Of a DNA stretch of 64,000 nucleotides, positions 11,100-20,192 are shown piece after piece. The position numbers were made by a program, and so were the translations under genes. The stretch comes from Roseburia intestinalis L1-82 (GTDB lineage: Bacteria > Bacillota > Clostridia > Lachnospirales > Lachnospiraceae), in the NCBI RefSeq assembly GCF_900537995.1, contig NZ_LR027880.1, positions 2,674,001-2,738,000 on the forward strand, written 5' to 3'. Under the pieces are notes generated by a model that saw nothing but the letters and a program-made list of their open reading frames with translations, was not told the origin of the DNA and ran no database searches. The number at the start of each line of letters is the position of its first letter. Within the stretch, counting starts at the first letter, position 1.

Positions 11100-11930
11100 G
11101 TGATCAAAGCAAATGCCCACAAATACTCTGTATCAGCAATGTGCCGCGTCCTACAGGTAAACAGAAGCACCTATTATTATGAAGCAGCAAAAAAAGATGA
11201 ATCAGAACTCACTGCAGACATTCAGGAAATTTTTAGAAAAAGCCGGAACCATTATGGTACACGAAAGATCAAGAAAGAACTGGCTGATTGCGGGAAACAG
11301 GTATCAAGACGCAGGATTGGACGGATTATGAAACAGGAAGGTCTGGTATCAAGCTATACTACAGCACAGTTTAAACCGCAAAAAGACAGATGTAATGAAT
11401 CAAAAGTAGAGAATGTGTTGAACCGACAATTTCAAAACCAGCCATACCGCAATGTAGTGGTAAGTGATTTGACCTACGTAAGGGTAGGAAACCGCTGGAA
11501 TTATATTTGTGTACTGATTGATCTTTTTAACAGGGAGATTATTGGATACAGTGCAGGAGAACATAAAACAGCAGAACTTGTAAAACAGGCATTTATGAAA
11601 GTAGACGGAAATCTGTCGGAAATCCATATTTTCCACACAGACCGTGGAAATGAATTTAAAAACGAGACAATTGAAGAACTGTTAGAAACGTTCCATATGG
11701 AACGCTCCCTGAGCCATAAGGGATGTCCTTATGACAATGCAGTGGCAGAAGCTACGTTCAAGATTATAAAAACAGAATTTGTATGGAATGAAACATTCCA
11801 TACGCAGGAAGAACTGAAGATAAAACTATGGGATTATGTAAACTGGTATAATCATCACCGCATACATTCTTCCTTAGGGTATCAAACGCCTGTACAATAT
11901 CGGAAAAATAACCTAAAAAAATTTGTCTGA
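11100..11930 (+). CDS. IS3-family transposase OrfB (DDE integrase core), copy 1
   Basis: 276 residues from a GTG. An HTH_21-like segment (SRNHYGTRKIKKEL) is followed by an rve catalytic core with the DDE triad: Asp in VVSDLTYVRVG, Asp in IFHTDRGNEF and Glu in NAVAEATFKIIKTE. The C-terminus (YNHHRIHSSLGYQTPVQY) is typical of IS150-like members. The reading frame is open back to about 11055, upstream of the GTG, which fits translation mainly as a -1 frameshift product of orfA. Confidence 0.95.
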   Translation: MIKANAHKYSVSAMCRVLQVNRSTYYYEAAKKDESELTADIQEIFRKSRNHYGTRKIKKELADCGKQVSRRRIGRIMKQEGLVSSYTTAQFKPQKDRCNESKVENVLNRQFQNQPYRNVVVSDLTYVRVGNRWNYICVLIDLFNREIIGYSAGEHKTAELVKQAFMKVDGNLSEIHIFHTDRGNEFKNETIEELLETFHMERSLSHKGCPYDNAVAEATFKIIKTEFVWNETFHTQEELKIKLWDYVNWYNHHRIHSSLGYQTPVQYRKNNLKKFV

Positions 11931-11948
11931 AAAAGTGTTGACAATCCA

Positions 11949-12448
11949 ATGAAAGCCTTGTGTATTGTTGCCTCAAGTGTGGCAAACTGTGCCTTTGCCT
12001 CCTCAAAGTTCTTTCTCTCAATCGTGATCGTCAGGTATCTTTCCTGTTCAATCCCCTGTCTGCCCTCAATAATCTTCTCCTCAATAATGTCATTGTAGAT
12101 TCTTCGGTAATTATTGAAGCCATCGTTTTTTTCTGTAATAAGAACCTTATCACGGAGATCCTCCATATTTTTGTTCTTATTGTTAATCGTAATCTTATAA
12201 TTACAGTCCAGCGAATTTAAGAATTTGCAGTATCTTTCAAAAATGCCGATCTGCTCATCCTCCGTTGCCGTTGTGTAATTGATGTCCTGAAAGCGGTAAC
12301 ACTTGGAATACTTATTCCTGCTTACTTCAAAAATACCGTTTTCAGCCACCGCCATAATTTCTATGGTTTCCTGAATGGATTTCGGTGTCTTATACAAAGG
12401 CTCACTTGCCTTTTTCAAGAGCTTAAATCCGTCCGTAAATAAACCCAT
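11949..12448 (-). pseudogene. VirB4-type ATPase, N-terminal part (split by IS3 copy)
   Basis: This is the N-terminal ~165 residues of the VirB4 ATPase, starting MGLFTDGFKLLKK at 12448 and ending at KAFI where the IS begins. Beyond the junction the frame reads ~22 foreign residues encoded by the IS end before a stop. The piece corresponds to the TraC/VirB4 N-terminal domain that contacts the membrane proteins. On its own it lacks the nucleotide-binding domain and is unlikely to work. The upstream gene in the operon is prgI, separated from it by the inserted toxin-antitoxin pair. Confidence 0.88.
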
Positions 12449-12577
12449 TGTCTCTAACCTCGCTTTCTTATCTGTGAAAGCCCGCCGGGAACGTCACCCA
12501 ACGGGCTTGTTCCCGACCTCACGGTCAGATACATATGAATAGTTGTGTTTATCCTGCTAACACTAATGGTATATCCA

Positions 12578-12614
12578 TTGACTTCATAACAAAATTTGTG
12601 TATAATTTTGTTAT
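12578..12614 (+). promoter_or_regulatory. Promoter with overlapping palindromic operator of toxin-antitoxin pair
   Basis: TTGACT (12578-12583) and TATAAT (12601-12606) are spaced by 17 bp. The -10 lies within a palindrome at 12586-12614 whose arms are ATAACAAAAT and its complement ATTTTGTTAT. Phd/YefM-type antitoxins bind such operators to repress their own operon, so autoregulation is likely. AAGGAGG follows 14 bp before the antitoxin ATG. Confidence 0.75.
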
Positions 12615-12633
12615 CAAATAAGGAGGTGTTTTT

Positions 12634-12897
12634 ATGCCAGCAATCAAATCAAGTGCTGATTTAAGGAATAATTACAATGAAATTTCTACATTTTGTCATA
12701 ATTATCCTGAACCAGTTTTCATCACGAAGAATGGAAAAGGCGACCTTGCCGTTATGAGCATTGAAGCCTACGAAGAACTGACCAGCCGCTTTGAACTTTA
12801 CAGCCAGATCAAGGAAGGAATGGACGATATTGTCACAGGCAACACCAGACCATTTTCCGAAGCTATGGCTGATATCAGGAGCCGCCGCAGTCGATGA
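12634..12897 (+). CDS. Type II antitoxin, Phd/YefM family
   Basis: 87 residues starting MPAIKSSADLRNNYNEIS with the typical Phd/YefM fold signature (FITKNGKGDLAVMSIEAYEEL). The N-terminal half should bind the operator palindrome just upstream, and the C-terminal tail should neutralise the toxin. The stop overlaps the toxin start (ATGA at 12894). The pair is on the plus strand inside a minus-strand transfer operon, so it is an inserted module that may stabilise the element. Confidence 0.9.
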   Translation: MPAIKSSADLRNNYNEISTFCHNYPEPVFITKNGKGDLAVMSIEAYEELTSRFELYSQIKEGMDDIVTGNTRPFSEAMADIRSRRSR

Positions 12898-13226
12898 GCT
12901 ATCAGGTTCATATCACTTCCACCGCAGAACACGATATTATGCGTGCTGCGGATTACATCGAATTTACCCTCAAAAATCCTGATGCCGCAGATAATCTGTT
13001 AGATGCTGCGACTGAGCAGATAAGCTCACTAGCCGACCTGCCACAGAAGTTCTGTCTGGTAGATGATCCGGTACTGGCAAGCTGGGGCATTCGTTTTGTG
13101 ATAATCAATAATTACCTTGCCTTTTATACGATTGATGAAGAAAAGCAGACTGTAATCATAGTCCGATTTCTCTATCAGAAAAGTAACTGGACTTCCATTC
13201 TTCGACAGGGATTTTCCCTCATTTAA
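12894..13226 (+). CDS. Type II toxin, RelE/ParE family
   Basis: 110 residues with the ParE/RelE pattern: YQVHITSTAEHDIMRAADYI at the N-terminus, a central LADLPQKFCLVDDP and a C-terminal hydrophobic strand pair (FYTIDEEKQTVIIVRFLY) ending in QKSNW. Members either cleave ribosome-bound mRNA or poison gyrase; which of the two cannot be decided here. It overlaps the antitoxin stop by 4 bp, ensuring coupled translation. Confidence 0.88.
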   Translation: MSYQVHITSTAEHDIMRAADYIEFTLKNPDAADNLLDAATEQISSLADLPQKFCLVDDPVLASWGIRFVIINNYLAFYTIDEEKQTVIIVRFLYQKSNWTSILRQGFSLI

Positions 13227-13253
13227 GGAATCTGTTTTTATGCAGGTTCCTTT

Positions 13254-13766
13254 TTAGTGCATTGCTTTATAAGCAGCCACACCCGCTACCGCCAGCACAA
13301 ACACGGCTGCCAGTCCAAACATCATGTTTCTTGTCTTTTTCTTCATTTCTTCAAATTCCTCCTGTTTCTTTACTGCTGACTCAGATGTTGTAATCTCTGA
13401 TTGAGTTTTTTTACCTTTCTTCTTTACCTGTCCGTTCTGCTCCATTTCAAAAGCCTTGATAATCGGCTCTCCCTCAGTAGATACATAGGTAAGAGCCTTA
13501 TTTCCAAACATAAAATGCAGTTTCTTTCCCATATACTCGTAGAAATTCATTCCATTAAAAGAATAAAATCCTCCAAGTGCTATCGGAGCTACACACGGAA
13601 TCGCCACATAAGCAGAACCCGTAAGACCAATATATCTATAAAGAAGTAATACGATACCGCCACCGACTATCACACTGGCAATAGAAAATACAAGCTGTTT
13701 TGCTGTAAGTCCCATTGCCACCGATTCCTGATAACGGTCAATGTCTTTGTTTATTTCAATAACCAT
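13254..13766 (-). CDS. PrgI family conjugation membrane protein (VirB3-like)
   Basis: 170 residues. MVIEINKDIDRYQESVAMGLTA is the characteristic PrgI N-terminus, followed by two close transmembrane helices (~27-70), a charged cytoplasmic region and a C-terminal helix (MMFGLAAVFVLAVAGVAAY). PrgI/TcpE-like proteins sit beside VirB4 and anchor it to the membrane. The gene lies upstream of virB4, now separated from it by the toxin-antitoxin insert. Confidence 0.87.
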   Translation of the reverse strand: MVIEINKDIDRYQESVAMGLTAKQLVFSIASVIVGGGIVLLLYRYIGLTGSAYVAIPCVAPIALGGFYSFNGMNFYEYMGKKLHFMFGNKALTYVSTEGEPIIKAFEMEQNGQVKKKGKKTQSEITTSESAVKKQEEFEEMKKKTRNMMFGLAAVFVLAVAGVAAYKAMH

Positions 13767-13779
13767 TGTCCTCTGCCCC

Positions 13780-14190
13780 CTATCTTGCTAACTCCTTTGT
13801 CTCCGGCTTTCTTGCCATACCGATATTTGCCTCATACATATCCATTCCATCCGGACACAGTTCTCTCAGCTTATCGACATTGAACAGATAAAGAGGATAT
13901 TCACAATAACCACTCCTCTGTGTAAATCCTGTAAACTCCCCAAGCTCATTTTCTGTGATGAATTTCTCAATATCCGGCATATCATTCACATTCAGATATC
14001 CGCAGTAATTCGGTGCAGCAACAGACAAATTTACGGTCACATCACCAAACGGCTCATCGTATCCATCTTCATTACACATAAGCCCGATATACATTGCCTT
14101 GTTATTCATATACTGCTGAATATCGAGTGTTACCTGTGTCTCCCCGGAAAAACTGGAATTATAAGTCACCTGTTTCTTTTCATTATCCAT
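13780..14190 (-). CDS. DUF4313 family protein
   Basis: 136 residues, soluble, matching the DUF4313 pattern (DVTVNLS...CGYLNVNDMPDIEKFITENELG...RSGYCEYPLYLFNVDKL). The family is confined to Firmicutes conjugative elements, usually next to virB6/virB3 genes, and has no known activity. Here it sits between the TrbL-like and PrgI genes with 12-13-bp gaps, clearly in the same operon. Confidence 0.8.
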   Translation of the reverse strand: MDNEKKQVTYNSSFSGETQVTLDIQQYMNNKAMYIGLMCNEDGYDEPFGDVTVNLSVAAPNYCGYLNVNDMPDIEKFITENELGEFTGFTQRSGYCEYPLYLFNVDKLRELCPDGMDMYEANIGMARKPETKELAR

Positions 14191-14202
14191 AAATGCCTCC
14201 TT

Positions 14203-15045
14203 CTATAATCCGAATGCCTTACTTGTAAGTGTCTGTGCTCCCTTCACACTTCCAACCGTCATTGCTATGGTAAATGTCATTTCACACAGATAAATAAGTG
14301 TCTGTGCCCAGTCTGCATAACTTCCCGTAAAGGAAGGCAGCCCTGCATTGATAAATGCATTGCATACCACAATCGCAAGTGCCATTGTTACCGCCTCAAA
14401 CACACAGGATAAGAAATACTTACAGTAAGTTGACATCGTATGACTTACCATTCTGTTTCCTGCCATTGTAGAGCAGGCGATTGCTCCAAGCGGCACAATG
14501 ATCAATATTTTTAAGAATCTGAAATACACGGTGTAAATGATAAAGAAACCACAGATAATAATGATGATTGCAAGCAGTGCCGTAAGGATCAGCATTACCA
14601 GACTTTCACCAAATCCAAGTTCCTTAATGACATCTGCCTGTGCACTGTCAATGGCAAGCTGTGTTGTTGTTCCTGCCGAAATAAGCCCTACCAGATTTCC
14701 GATGGAAGTAAAAAATGCTTTCATAATCGTGACATTATTGGCAACAAACCATTCTGCAAGTCCTAATCGGATAAGCATACGCAGGATTGATTCAAACCTC
14801 ATTTCATCTTTCACATCTATACTTTCCGAACAGAAACCGATAACAAAGAACAGTACCACAAGGGAAGAACCAACTGCTACAAAGATTGGCTCTATTCCCT
14901 CAATGACTGCCCACGGACCACCGCCCTTAAAACTGACGGGCGATTGTCCAAGCATTGCAAAAACCAAAGATATCTGATTATTCCAAAATCCAAACATAGC
15001 TTCAAGGAGAGCAAGTATTTTGTCTCCCAGCTTAAAAATATCCAT
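14203..15045 (-). CDS. VirB6/TrbL-like conjugal transfer membrane protein (CD1112 type)
   Basis: 280 residues with about six transmembrane segments (for example LVVLFFVIGFC, LVMLILTALLAIIIIICGFF, IYTVYFRFLKILIIVPLG). The AIACSTMAGNRMVSHTMSTY loop and the terminal KGAQTLTSKAFGL are typical of the CD1112-family TrbL proteins of Tn1549-like elements. It should form part of the membrane channel of the type IV secretion system. Confidence 0.87.
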   Translation of the reverse strand: MDIFKLGDKILALLEAMFGFWNNQISLVFAMLGQSPVSFKGGGPWAVIEGIEPIFVAVGSSLVVLFFVIGFCSESIDVKDEMRFESILRMLIRLGLAEWFVANNVTIMKAFFTSIGNLVGLISAGTTTQLAIDSAQADVIKELGFGESLVMLILTALLAIIIIICGFFIIYTVYFRFLKILIIVPLGAIACSTMAGNRMVSHTMSTYCKYFLSCVFEAVTMALAIVVCNAFINAGLPSFTGSYADWAQTLIYLCEMTFTIAMTVGSVKGAQTLTSKAFGL

Positions 15046-15099
15046 ACCTGTTATTCACCTCTTTTCTTCTATTGCAACAGGGATTATTTTTTCCCTATC

Positions 15100-15477
15100 T
15101 TAGAAGCCTAAGAAAGTGAGTACAGTAGAAATACCTGCCATGATAATACCTGCCACAACTCCCTTTAAAGCTGAGTTCATAGTAGATGAATCCTGCTGCT
15201 GGTATGCCTGTGCAAATTCCATAACATTTTTTGCAAGGATAATGACACCGACTGCACCGATAACTGCGATCACAAGCGTTTTTAAGTTCTCAAGCGGCTG
15301 TGTTACTGCCGAAGTGCCTCCTGCCGCAAAGCAGGTAGTGCTCATAAGCATTACTCCCATAATGGCTCCGGATAATGCCGGAACAAATTTTCTCTTAAAA
15401 TGAATAAATCTCTGCTTCATACCTTTTTCCTCCATCTGATTGTTGTTGGTTGTCGTAATAATCTGTTCTTTTCTCAT
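15100..15477 (-). CDS. Small VirB2/Maff2-like membrane protein
   Basis: 125 residues from the first start, or 106 from the second at 15420; both ATGs have good ribosome binding sites (AAGGAG, and GGAGG before 15420), so the start is ambiguous. A signal-like helix (ALSGAIMGVMLMSTTCFAAG) is followed by two hydrophobic helices (LVIAVIGAVGVIILAKNV and ALKGVVAGIIMAGISTVLTFLG) joined by a short polar loop, the layout of VirB2 pilin-like and Maff2 proteins of this element family. It precedes the TrbL-like gene as expected for a channel subunit. Confidence 0.75.
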   Translation of the reverse strand: MRKEQIITTTNNNQMEEKGMKQRFIHFKRKFVPALSGAIMGVMLMSTTCFAAGGTSAVTQPLENLKTLVIAVIGAVGVIILAKNVMEFAQAYQQQDSSTMNSALKGVVAGIIMAGISTVLTFLGF

Positions 15478-15499
15478 ATTGGTTGTCTCCTTTTCGATA

Positions 15500-15720
15500 A
15501 AAAAATAGCCAGCAGGGTTTATCCCTAACTGGCTGTTAAAAGTTGCTTTATATGATCAGGCATAGCCTGTTGTAATGATAAAACCGGGCTTTCCCCGATA
15601 TGTTTTGCTGTTACCACCTCCTTTTATGGCACAAAAAAGCACCTTAACTATAATTGGCTAAAGTGCTTATATGAGTTCGTTATTAAAATATTTTAGTGTC
15701 AGACAAACTTGAATTTTTAT
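15500..15720 (-). other. Intergenic stretch with two hairpins
   Basis: Between the DinB-like gene and the VirB2-like gene there are two inverted repeats: AGCCAGCAGGG/CCCTAACTGGCT near 15508-15534 and AAGCACCTT/AAGTGCTT near 15637-15669. They may be attenuators or the scar of the DinB insertion. A run of Ts is weak on both strands, so I do not call either a firm terminator. Confidence 0.35.
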
Positions 15721-16377
15721 TTATGAATGCATCTTGTTCTTTATGCGCAGACAGGCTTCTGTGTGCATAATCCAATGTCTTGAAAACGGCATTTGAATTA
15801 GTCCACGAATATCTTTACTACACCAATAATCAATCAGCCAAATTGCTTTTTCATCACAGTTTACTACATTCAGCGATTTTAAATAGCCTTTTCTTTCGTC
15901 TGGAATTTTCCATTTCAACTCATCATAAGAAAACCGTTCAAGTATTTTCTCGGTGCTTTCTCGTACTTCAAAAATATACGAATATAGCTCTTCCAGATTA
16001 AGCTGCTTTGAAAAATCGGCAATCTGCTGTTTAACGAGTTCATTTCCGGTTGTGATGATTGGTGAATTGATACGCACTTGATAATTGCCAGTAAAAAATA
16101 CCTGTTCATCTTCAGTTATCACTGTATGCGCAACAATATCTTCAATACGAAAAATATGCCAAATTGAATAGGCAATCGTCTTGCTATGGTAACCATCAGC
16201 GTTTATAAAGGGGATTGCATTAAAATCTTCTCTGCATAAATCTTCTTTGAAAGATACCAAAGTTTGCATTAACTGTCTTCGCAAATTAAATAAAGTATCA
16301 ATGCCCATCTTATAAGTATCTTTCTTTTTTATTTGAGCCTGCATTGTTTTATTAAGTTCAGACCATTCCTTATTCAT
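15721..16377 (-). CDS. DinB-like family protein
   Basis: 218 residues. The helical-bundle pattern with histidines in YSIWHIFRIEDIVAH and RHWIMHTEACLR fits the DinB/YfiT metal-binding superfamily, whose members are often metal-dependent thiol transferases or of unknown function. It interrupts the otherwise tight operon between the coupling protein and the channel genes, so it looks like a cargo insertion. Its start has AGGGGATGG upstream. Substrate is unknown. Confidence 0.65.
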   Translation of the reverse strand: MNKEWSELNKTMQAQIKKKDTYKMGIDTLFNLRRQLMQTLVSFKEDLCREDFNAIPFINADGYHSKTIAYSIWHIFRIEDIVAHTVITEDEQVFFTGNYQVRINSPIITTGNELVKQQIADFSKQLNLEELYSYIFEVRESTEKILERFSYDELKWKIPDERKGYLKSLNVVNCDEKAIWLIDYWCSKDIRGLIQMPFSRHWIMHTEACLRIKNKMHS

Positions 16378-16473
16378 AATTCATATTCCATCCCCTCTCA
16401 AATACCGATTTACGAAACTCTTTAATTTCGCATAGGCACATTATACCACAGCTCCTGTGCCTATGCGACACCT

Positions 16474-18654
16474 TTACTGCTCCTTCCGGTACGAACTCAT
16501 CTTCTCCACCGTCACTTCCGGATAAAAATAAGTAAGTATCGTTGCTTTTGGAACACCTGCCGCAAGTGCTTTCTTCACTTCCTCCTTCTGCTCCGCTGTA
16601 TATGACCAGTGCATCATTCGGTTTGTGATTGTATCCTCCCACTTCGGCTTCTCCCTTTCAGGATTTCTTACAGGCTTCTCTCCTCCATTGGTACTGTCGG
16701 AGTTCTCCGCTTTCTGCGACTCATCGGCATATTCAAACTCATTTGCCTGCTCCCTGTCGATTTTCGCCTTCTGCTCTGCCTCATCCTGCATTGAAAATCT
16801 CCTGCTTAATTCCTTATCCCCAAGCAGCATAAACTGCTCATAGGTCAGTGTATCAATATACACATTTTCGCCCTTATCCTTCATTTTTTCATAATGCTTA
16901 ATGGCTTTTTCCGACAAAATCTCAAATGGCGGTCCAATGATACGATCAGCTCCCTGTGTCTTATGGACATAGGCTTTTCCCTTTCCGTCCGCTGTCTGAT
17001 TAAACATCGGGTGTCGGAATGGAATATACTTATTGTCCATTATCGGATCAAAACCACGGATAAAAATAATACATTTCTTATTATCCAGCTTTCTGACCTC
17101 ATCGGGTGTAAACAGTTCCCTGCCTAAAACATCATAATTCCTTGATGAGCTTCCCTGTCTGCCCTTTGTCTCTCCGCTTGATTTTTTATCAATCGTGCCT
17201 TTACCCAAAAGCTCCGAGACATACTTGTGTGTACTCTGCTCATTGCCTCCAAGATATATGAAGGTATCGCAGTTGCCGGGGATTGTTTCCCAAGTATCTT
17301 TGAAAAGTGCCTTTAGCTGGGCGAAATTCTGAATGATGATAATACTTGAAATCTCCCGGCTTCGCATTGTCGATAACAACGAACAGAAGTCATCAGGCAA
17401 TGCGACATTCGCAAATTCGTCTAACATAAAGGTGACGTGAATTGGCAGTCTGCCACCGCAGTTAAAGTCTGCCTGATAGTACAATTCCTGAAATATCTGT
17501 GTGTACAGCATACCGATAATAAAGTTATAGGATTTATCACTATCCGGGATTACACAGAACAGTGCTGTCTTTGTCTCCCCATCTCCATTGACTCCAATGC
17601 CGATATCAGACAGGTTCAGTTCATCTTTGGAGAGCAGGCGTAAAACCTGCTTATTTTCAAGAAATGCAAGTCTTGAGTTTGCACTGATGATAATGGAACG
17701 GACAGTATCTCCGGCACCCCTCATACATTTGTTATACTGTTTGACTGCCGGATGGTTTGCTCCAAGCGGCGAACTCTCCTCTAAAAACTTCATACGGACA
17801 TCCAGCTTTGAAGCCTTTCCCGGTTCCTTGACCTCTGCTTCTCCAAGCAGCTTCAAAACTGTCTCAAAGTTTCGCTTTGCAGGCTGCACCTCCAGCCACA
17901 CATAATAGAAAATTGCCTGTAAAAACAAGCCTTCCGCTTTCTCCCAGAACGGATCACTCGGTGTTGAGCCTTTTGGTGTGGTATTACTGATAAGATTGGT
18001 AATCAGCTTCACCACATCAGTTTCCTCTCTGATATAGGAAAATGGATTGTAACAGTCTGATTTATCCATCTCCAAAAGATTGATAACTTTTACATTGTAC
18101 CCGTTATCCTTTAACATCTGCCCACAGCTTCTTAATATCTCTCCCTTTGGATCGGTGCAGATAAAAGAACAGTTATGCGGCATCTGCATAAGATTCGGTT
18201 TTACTTCATAAAATGTCTTTCCTGCTCCGGAACCGCCGCAGATAAGTATATTTCCGTTGAGCTTCAGCCTTCGGAAATCCAGCGACATCTTCACATTCTG
18301 ACTGAGTATCCGGTTGAAATTCTCATCTTTATCCGCCAGTATCTTATTGACCTGCTTCGGATTTTCAAATCTTGCTGTACCATATTCTTTGCCGGGCATA
18401 TAGTTTCTCTGGCTGGTGTAATACATAATAATAGCCATTGCATAGATACATAATGCAATGGCTACTGCGTTTACTGTATTTGAATTGTAATAATTGGCAA
18501 AAGGAACTGCACACACTTCATTGAACCTGTTCATAAAGTCATTAAAGGCAATCCCTTCTGTCCATGCACCATTTATCAGATAACCAAGATACCCGGATAA
18601 CACTGCACCCACTAAAATAAATATCAGTGACGGTTTTTTCTTCGTTGTCTGCAT
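16474..18654 (-). CDS. VirD4-type coupling protein (TraG/TraD family)
   Basis: 726 residues. Two N-terminal transmembrane helices (SLIFILVGAVLSGYLGYLI and VNAVAIALCIYAMAIIMY) precede the P-loop GGSGAGKTF (about residue 135) and the Walker B-like MLDEFANV. RSREISSIIIIQNFAQLKALF is the typical Q-rich motif of VirD4 coupling proteins. It links the relaxosome to the secretion channel and pumps DNA. A C-terminal acidic/Lys-rich region (EQKAKIDREQANEFEYADES) probably contacts PcfB or the relaxase. It starts 6 bp after the pcfB-like gene. Confidence 0.93.
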   Translation of the reverse strand: MQTTKKKPSLIFILVGAVLSGYLGYLINGAWTEGIAFNDFMNRFNEVCAVPFANYYNSNTVNAVAIALCIYAMAIIMYYTSQRNYMPGKEYGTARFENPKQVNKILADKDENFNRILSQNVKMSLDFRRLKLNGNILICGGSGAGKTFYEVKPNLMQMPHNCSFICTDPKGEILRSCGQMLKDNGYNVKVINLLEMDKSDCYNPFSYIREETDVVKLITNLISNTTPKGSTPSDPFWEKAEGLFLQAIFYYVWLEVQPAKRNFETVLKLLGEAEVKEPGKASKLDVRMKFLEESSPLGANHPAVKQYNKCMRGAGDTVRSIIISANSRLAFLENKQVLRLLSKDELNLSDIGIGVNGDGETKTALFCVIPDSDKSYNFIIGMLYTQIFQELYYQADFNCGGRLPIHVTFMLDEFANVALPDDFCSLLSTMRSREISSIIIIQNFAQLKALFKDTWETIPGNCDTFIYLGGNEQSTHKYVSELLGKGTIDKKSSGETKGRQGSSSRNYDVLGRELFTPDEVRKLDNKKCIIFIRGFDPIMDNKYIPFRHPMFNQTADGKGKAYVHKTQGADRIIGPPFEILSEKAIKHYEKMKDKGENVYIDTLTYEQFMLLGDKELSRRFSMQDEAEQKAKIDREQANEFEYADESQKAENSDSTNGGEKPVRNPEREKPKWEDTITNRMMHWSYTAEQKEEVKKALAAGVPKATILTYFYPEVTVEKMSSYRKEQ

Positions 18655-18660
18655 AGGCTC

Positions 18661-19779
18661 CTACCTCTCTTTTCTGGTAGTAACCGTTTTCTTCTTTGTG
18701 GTCTTTTTCTGTTCTTTCTGAACCTTTTCATATCGCTCCCTGACAGATGATTCTACCTTATCATAATGCGTATAAAGTTCGTCTCCCTTTTTCGTAGTTA
18801 CCACACGGTTCTGCTCATCATAGAGTTTGTAATCCTTGCTGGTATCAAGGAATGTGAGCATTGTCTTTCCATTATGGATATCCATAACGTTCTCCTTATG
18901 CAGCCACACATATCTGACATCTTTTCCCCATGTTCCCGGAACTCTGGTCTTTACTGCATGGTCGTTTTCTTCTGCAATAAGTTTCTTACTGATCGTAACA
19001 TCTGACAGGTTCGTATTTTTTGAGGCAGATATTGCCCTCATTCTGTCCGCAAGGCTCTGATACCCTCTGATCCGGTTAGTGAAAGCCTCCTTATCCATCA
19101 TTACCTTGTGTGTACCATCCTCACTCCTGCCGCCAAGCACCCCGATTGTCTCAAGCTGTTTTATTACATTTTCTGCCTGCTCCCCATTGATGCTGAAATT
19201 CTCCTTGACCTGCTCCACACTGATAGCCTGTTTTTCCATAGCAAACATTCCCACTTTTTCAATGAGTCCGTCTATGGCAGAATTTACCTTATCCCCTTCT
19301 ACCGTGTGGCTTTTCTCGTTTCCCTGCTGTTTTCTCAAAAAATCCATCAGCTTGCCGAGGGACTTTTCATCTCCATTCTTCAGATAGTCATCAAAGGTGG
19401 CAATCCTGCCAAATTTCAGCTTCTGTATCATCATATTCACACGGGGAACTGCCTCTGTATGAAAGATGACCTCACTCATACCGTCTGTCTTGTTACAGTC
19501 TGGAAGAACCGAATACAGGATTCCGTATTTCTTTGCCATTCTCTCAACCTTTCTCATATCTTCCGTTTTAAACTGCAATACCTGCAAATCCCCGCCCTTT
19601 AAGAGCAGCTTTCTCATAGATGTTTTTCCCAACGACTTTTCATAATCAAGCATCCCCTTTAAAAAGTCGATTGCCTTCTGCATGGCGGCAATACCGCCAC
19701 TGCCTACTTTCATAGCAATCTCTATCCCGTCATATGCGACACGGATAATCTGTACCGCTTCCTGAATTTCCTCTGCCAT
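18661..19779 (-). CDS. PcfB family protein
   Basis: 372 residues, matching PcfB of pCF10-like and Tn1549-like systems: conserved core MRKLLLKGGDLQVLQFKTED...AKKYGILYSVLPD...EVIFHTEAVPRVNMMIQKL. A basic C-terminal tail (QKEQKKTTKKKTVTTRKER) follows. PcfB-type proteins are relaxosome-adaptor components that help dock DNA to the coupling protein gene product encoded next. Its start overlaps the stop of the preceding gene by one base (19779). Confidence 0.82.
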   Translation of the reverse strand: MAEEIQEAVQIIRVAYDGIEIAMKVGSGGIAAMQKAIDFLKGMLDYEKSLGKTSMRKLLLKGGDLQVLQFKTEDMRKVERMAKKYGILYSVLPDCNKTDGMSEVIFHTEAVPRVNMMIQKLKFGRIATFDDYLKNGDEKSLGKLMDFLRKQQGNEKSHTVEGDKVNSAIDGLIEKVGMFAMEKQAISVEQVKENFSINGEQAENVIKQLETIGVLGGRSEDGTHKVMMDKEAFTNRIRGYQSLADRMRAISASKNTNLSDVTISKKLIAEENDHAVKTRVPGTWGKDVRYVWLHKENVMDIHNGKTMLTFLDTSKDYKLYDEQNRVVTTKKGDELYTHYDKVESSVRERYEKVQKEQKKTTKKKTVTTRKER

Positions 19780-20183
19780 TATCGCACCTCCGCTTTCTCT
19801 CTTATTGTTGTCCTTATTTCTTCCGCCTTTGTACTGCGGATTTCCTCTGCTGAAACATCAATACCATATGCTGTTAAAATATCAGACAGATGACTGATTG
19901 CTTTTTCCTCCTCTATCCGGTACATCTCAAGTGCCACAAGCAGGTTTTCGACCTGTTCCACCCACGCAGGCTTTATATCGTACTTTGACCTGTATGTGAC
20001 CATAATCTCCTCGGACTGTACCTTATCCGTGGAATGTGCCAGAGCTTCGATCAGGGAAATCGTATCTTCCTTACTGCCGCTTCGGAAAGCAAACTGCACC
20101 ACAAAGTTTTTTTCTTCTTCCGTGAACTCGTGTTCTACACCGTTCATCCCTGTTACCGCCTCATTGACTACTGCTAAATTCAT
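19779..20183 (-). CDS. Hypothetical transfer-region protein, 134 aa
   Basis: An acidic, helical, soluble protein (pattern VEQVENLLVALEMYRIEEEKAISHLSDIL). It is translationally coupled to the PcfB-like gene (shared base) and follows the coiled-coil gene by 9 bp. The family is unknown to me; a relaxosome accessory role would be a guess from position only. Confidence 0.7.
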   Translation of the reverse strand: MNLAVVNEAVTGMNGVEHEFTEEEKNFVVQFAFRSGSKEDTISLIEALAHSTDKVQSEEIMVTYRSKYDIKPAWVEQVENLLVALEMYRIEEEKAISHLSDILTAYGIDVSAEEIRSTKAEEIRTTIREKAEVR

Positions 20184-20192
20184 AAGTACCTC

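Larger units (their letters stand above)
10725..11948 (+). mobile_element. IS3-family insertion sequence, copy 1 (1,224 bp)
   Basis: The element has imperfect terminal inverted repeats beginning TGGATAGGTTACAATTAAC at the left and, read inwards from the right, TGGATTGTCAACACTTTTTC. It carries two transposase frames in -1 register. It is inserted in virB4 with a 3-bp ATG duplication. A second copy of the same length (26886-28109, inverted) encodes identical proteins, so both are recent. Confidence 0.95.

Noticed and set aside
10719..11120. 133-codon minus-strand frame in IS3 copy 1
   Set aside because: Antisense of orfA; the same frame appears in copy 2 for the same reason.
16370..16642. 90-codon minus-strand frame between VirD4 and DinB genes
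   Set aside because: It overlaps both neighbours in another frame and has no ribosome binding site or family resemblance.
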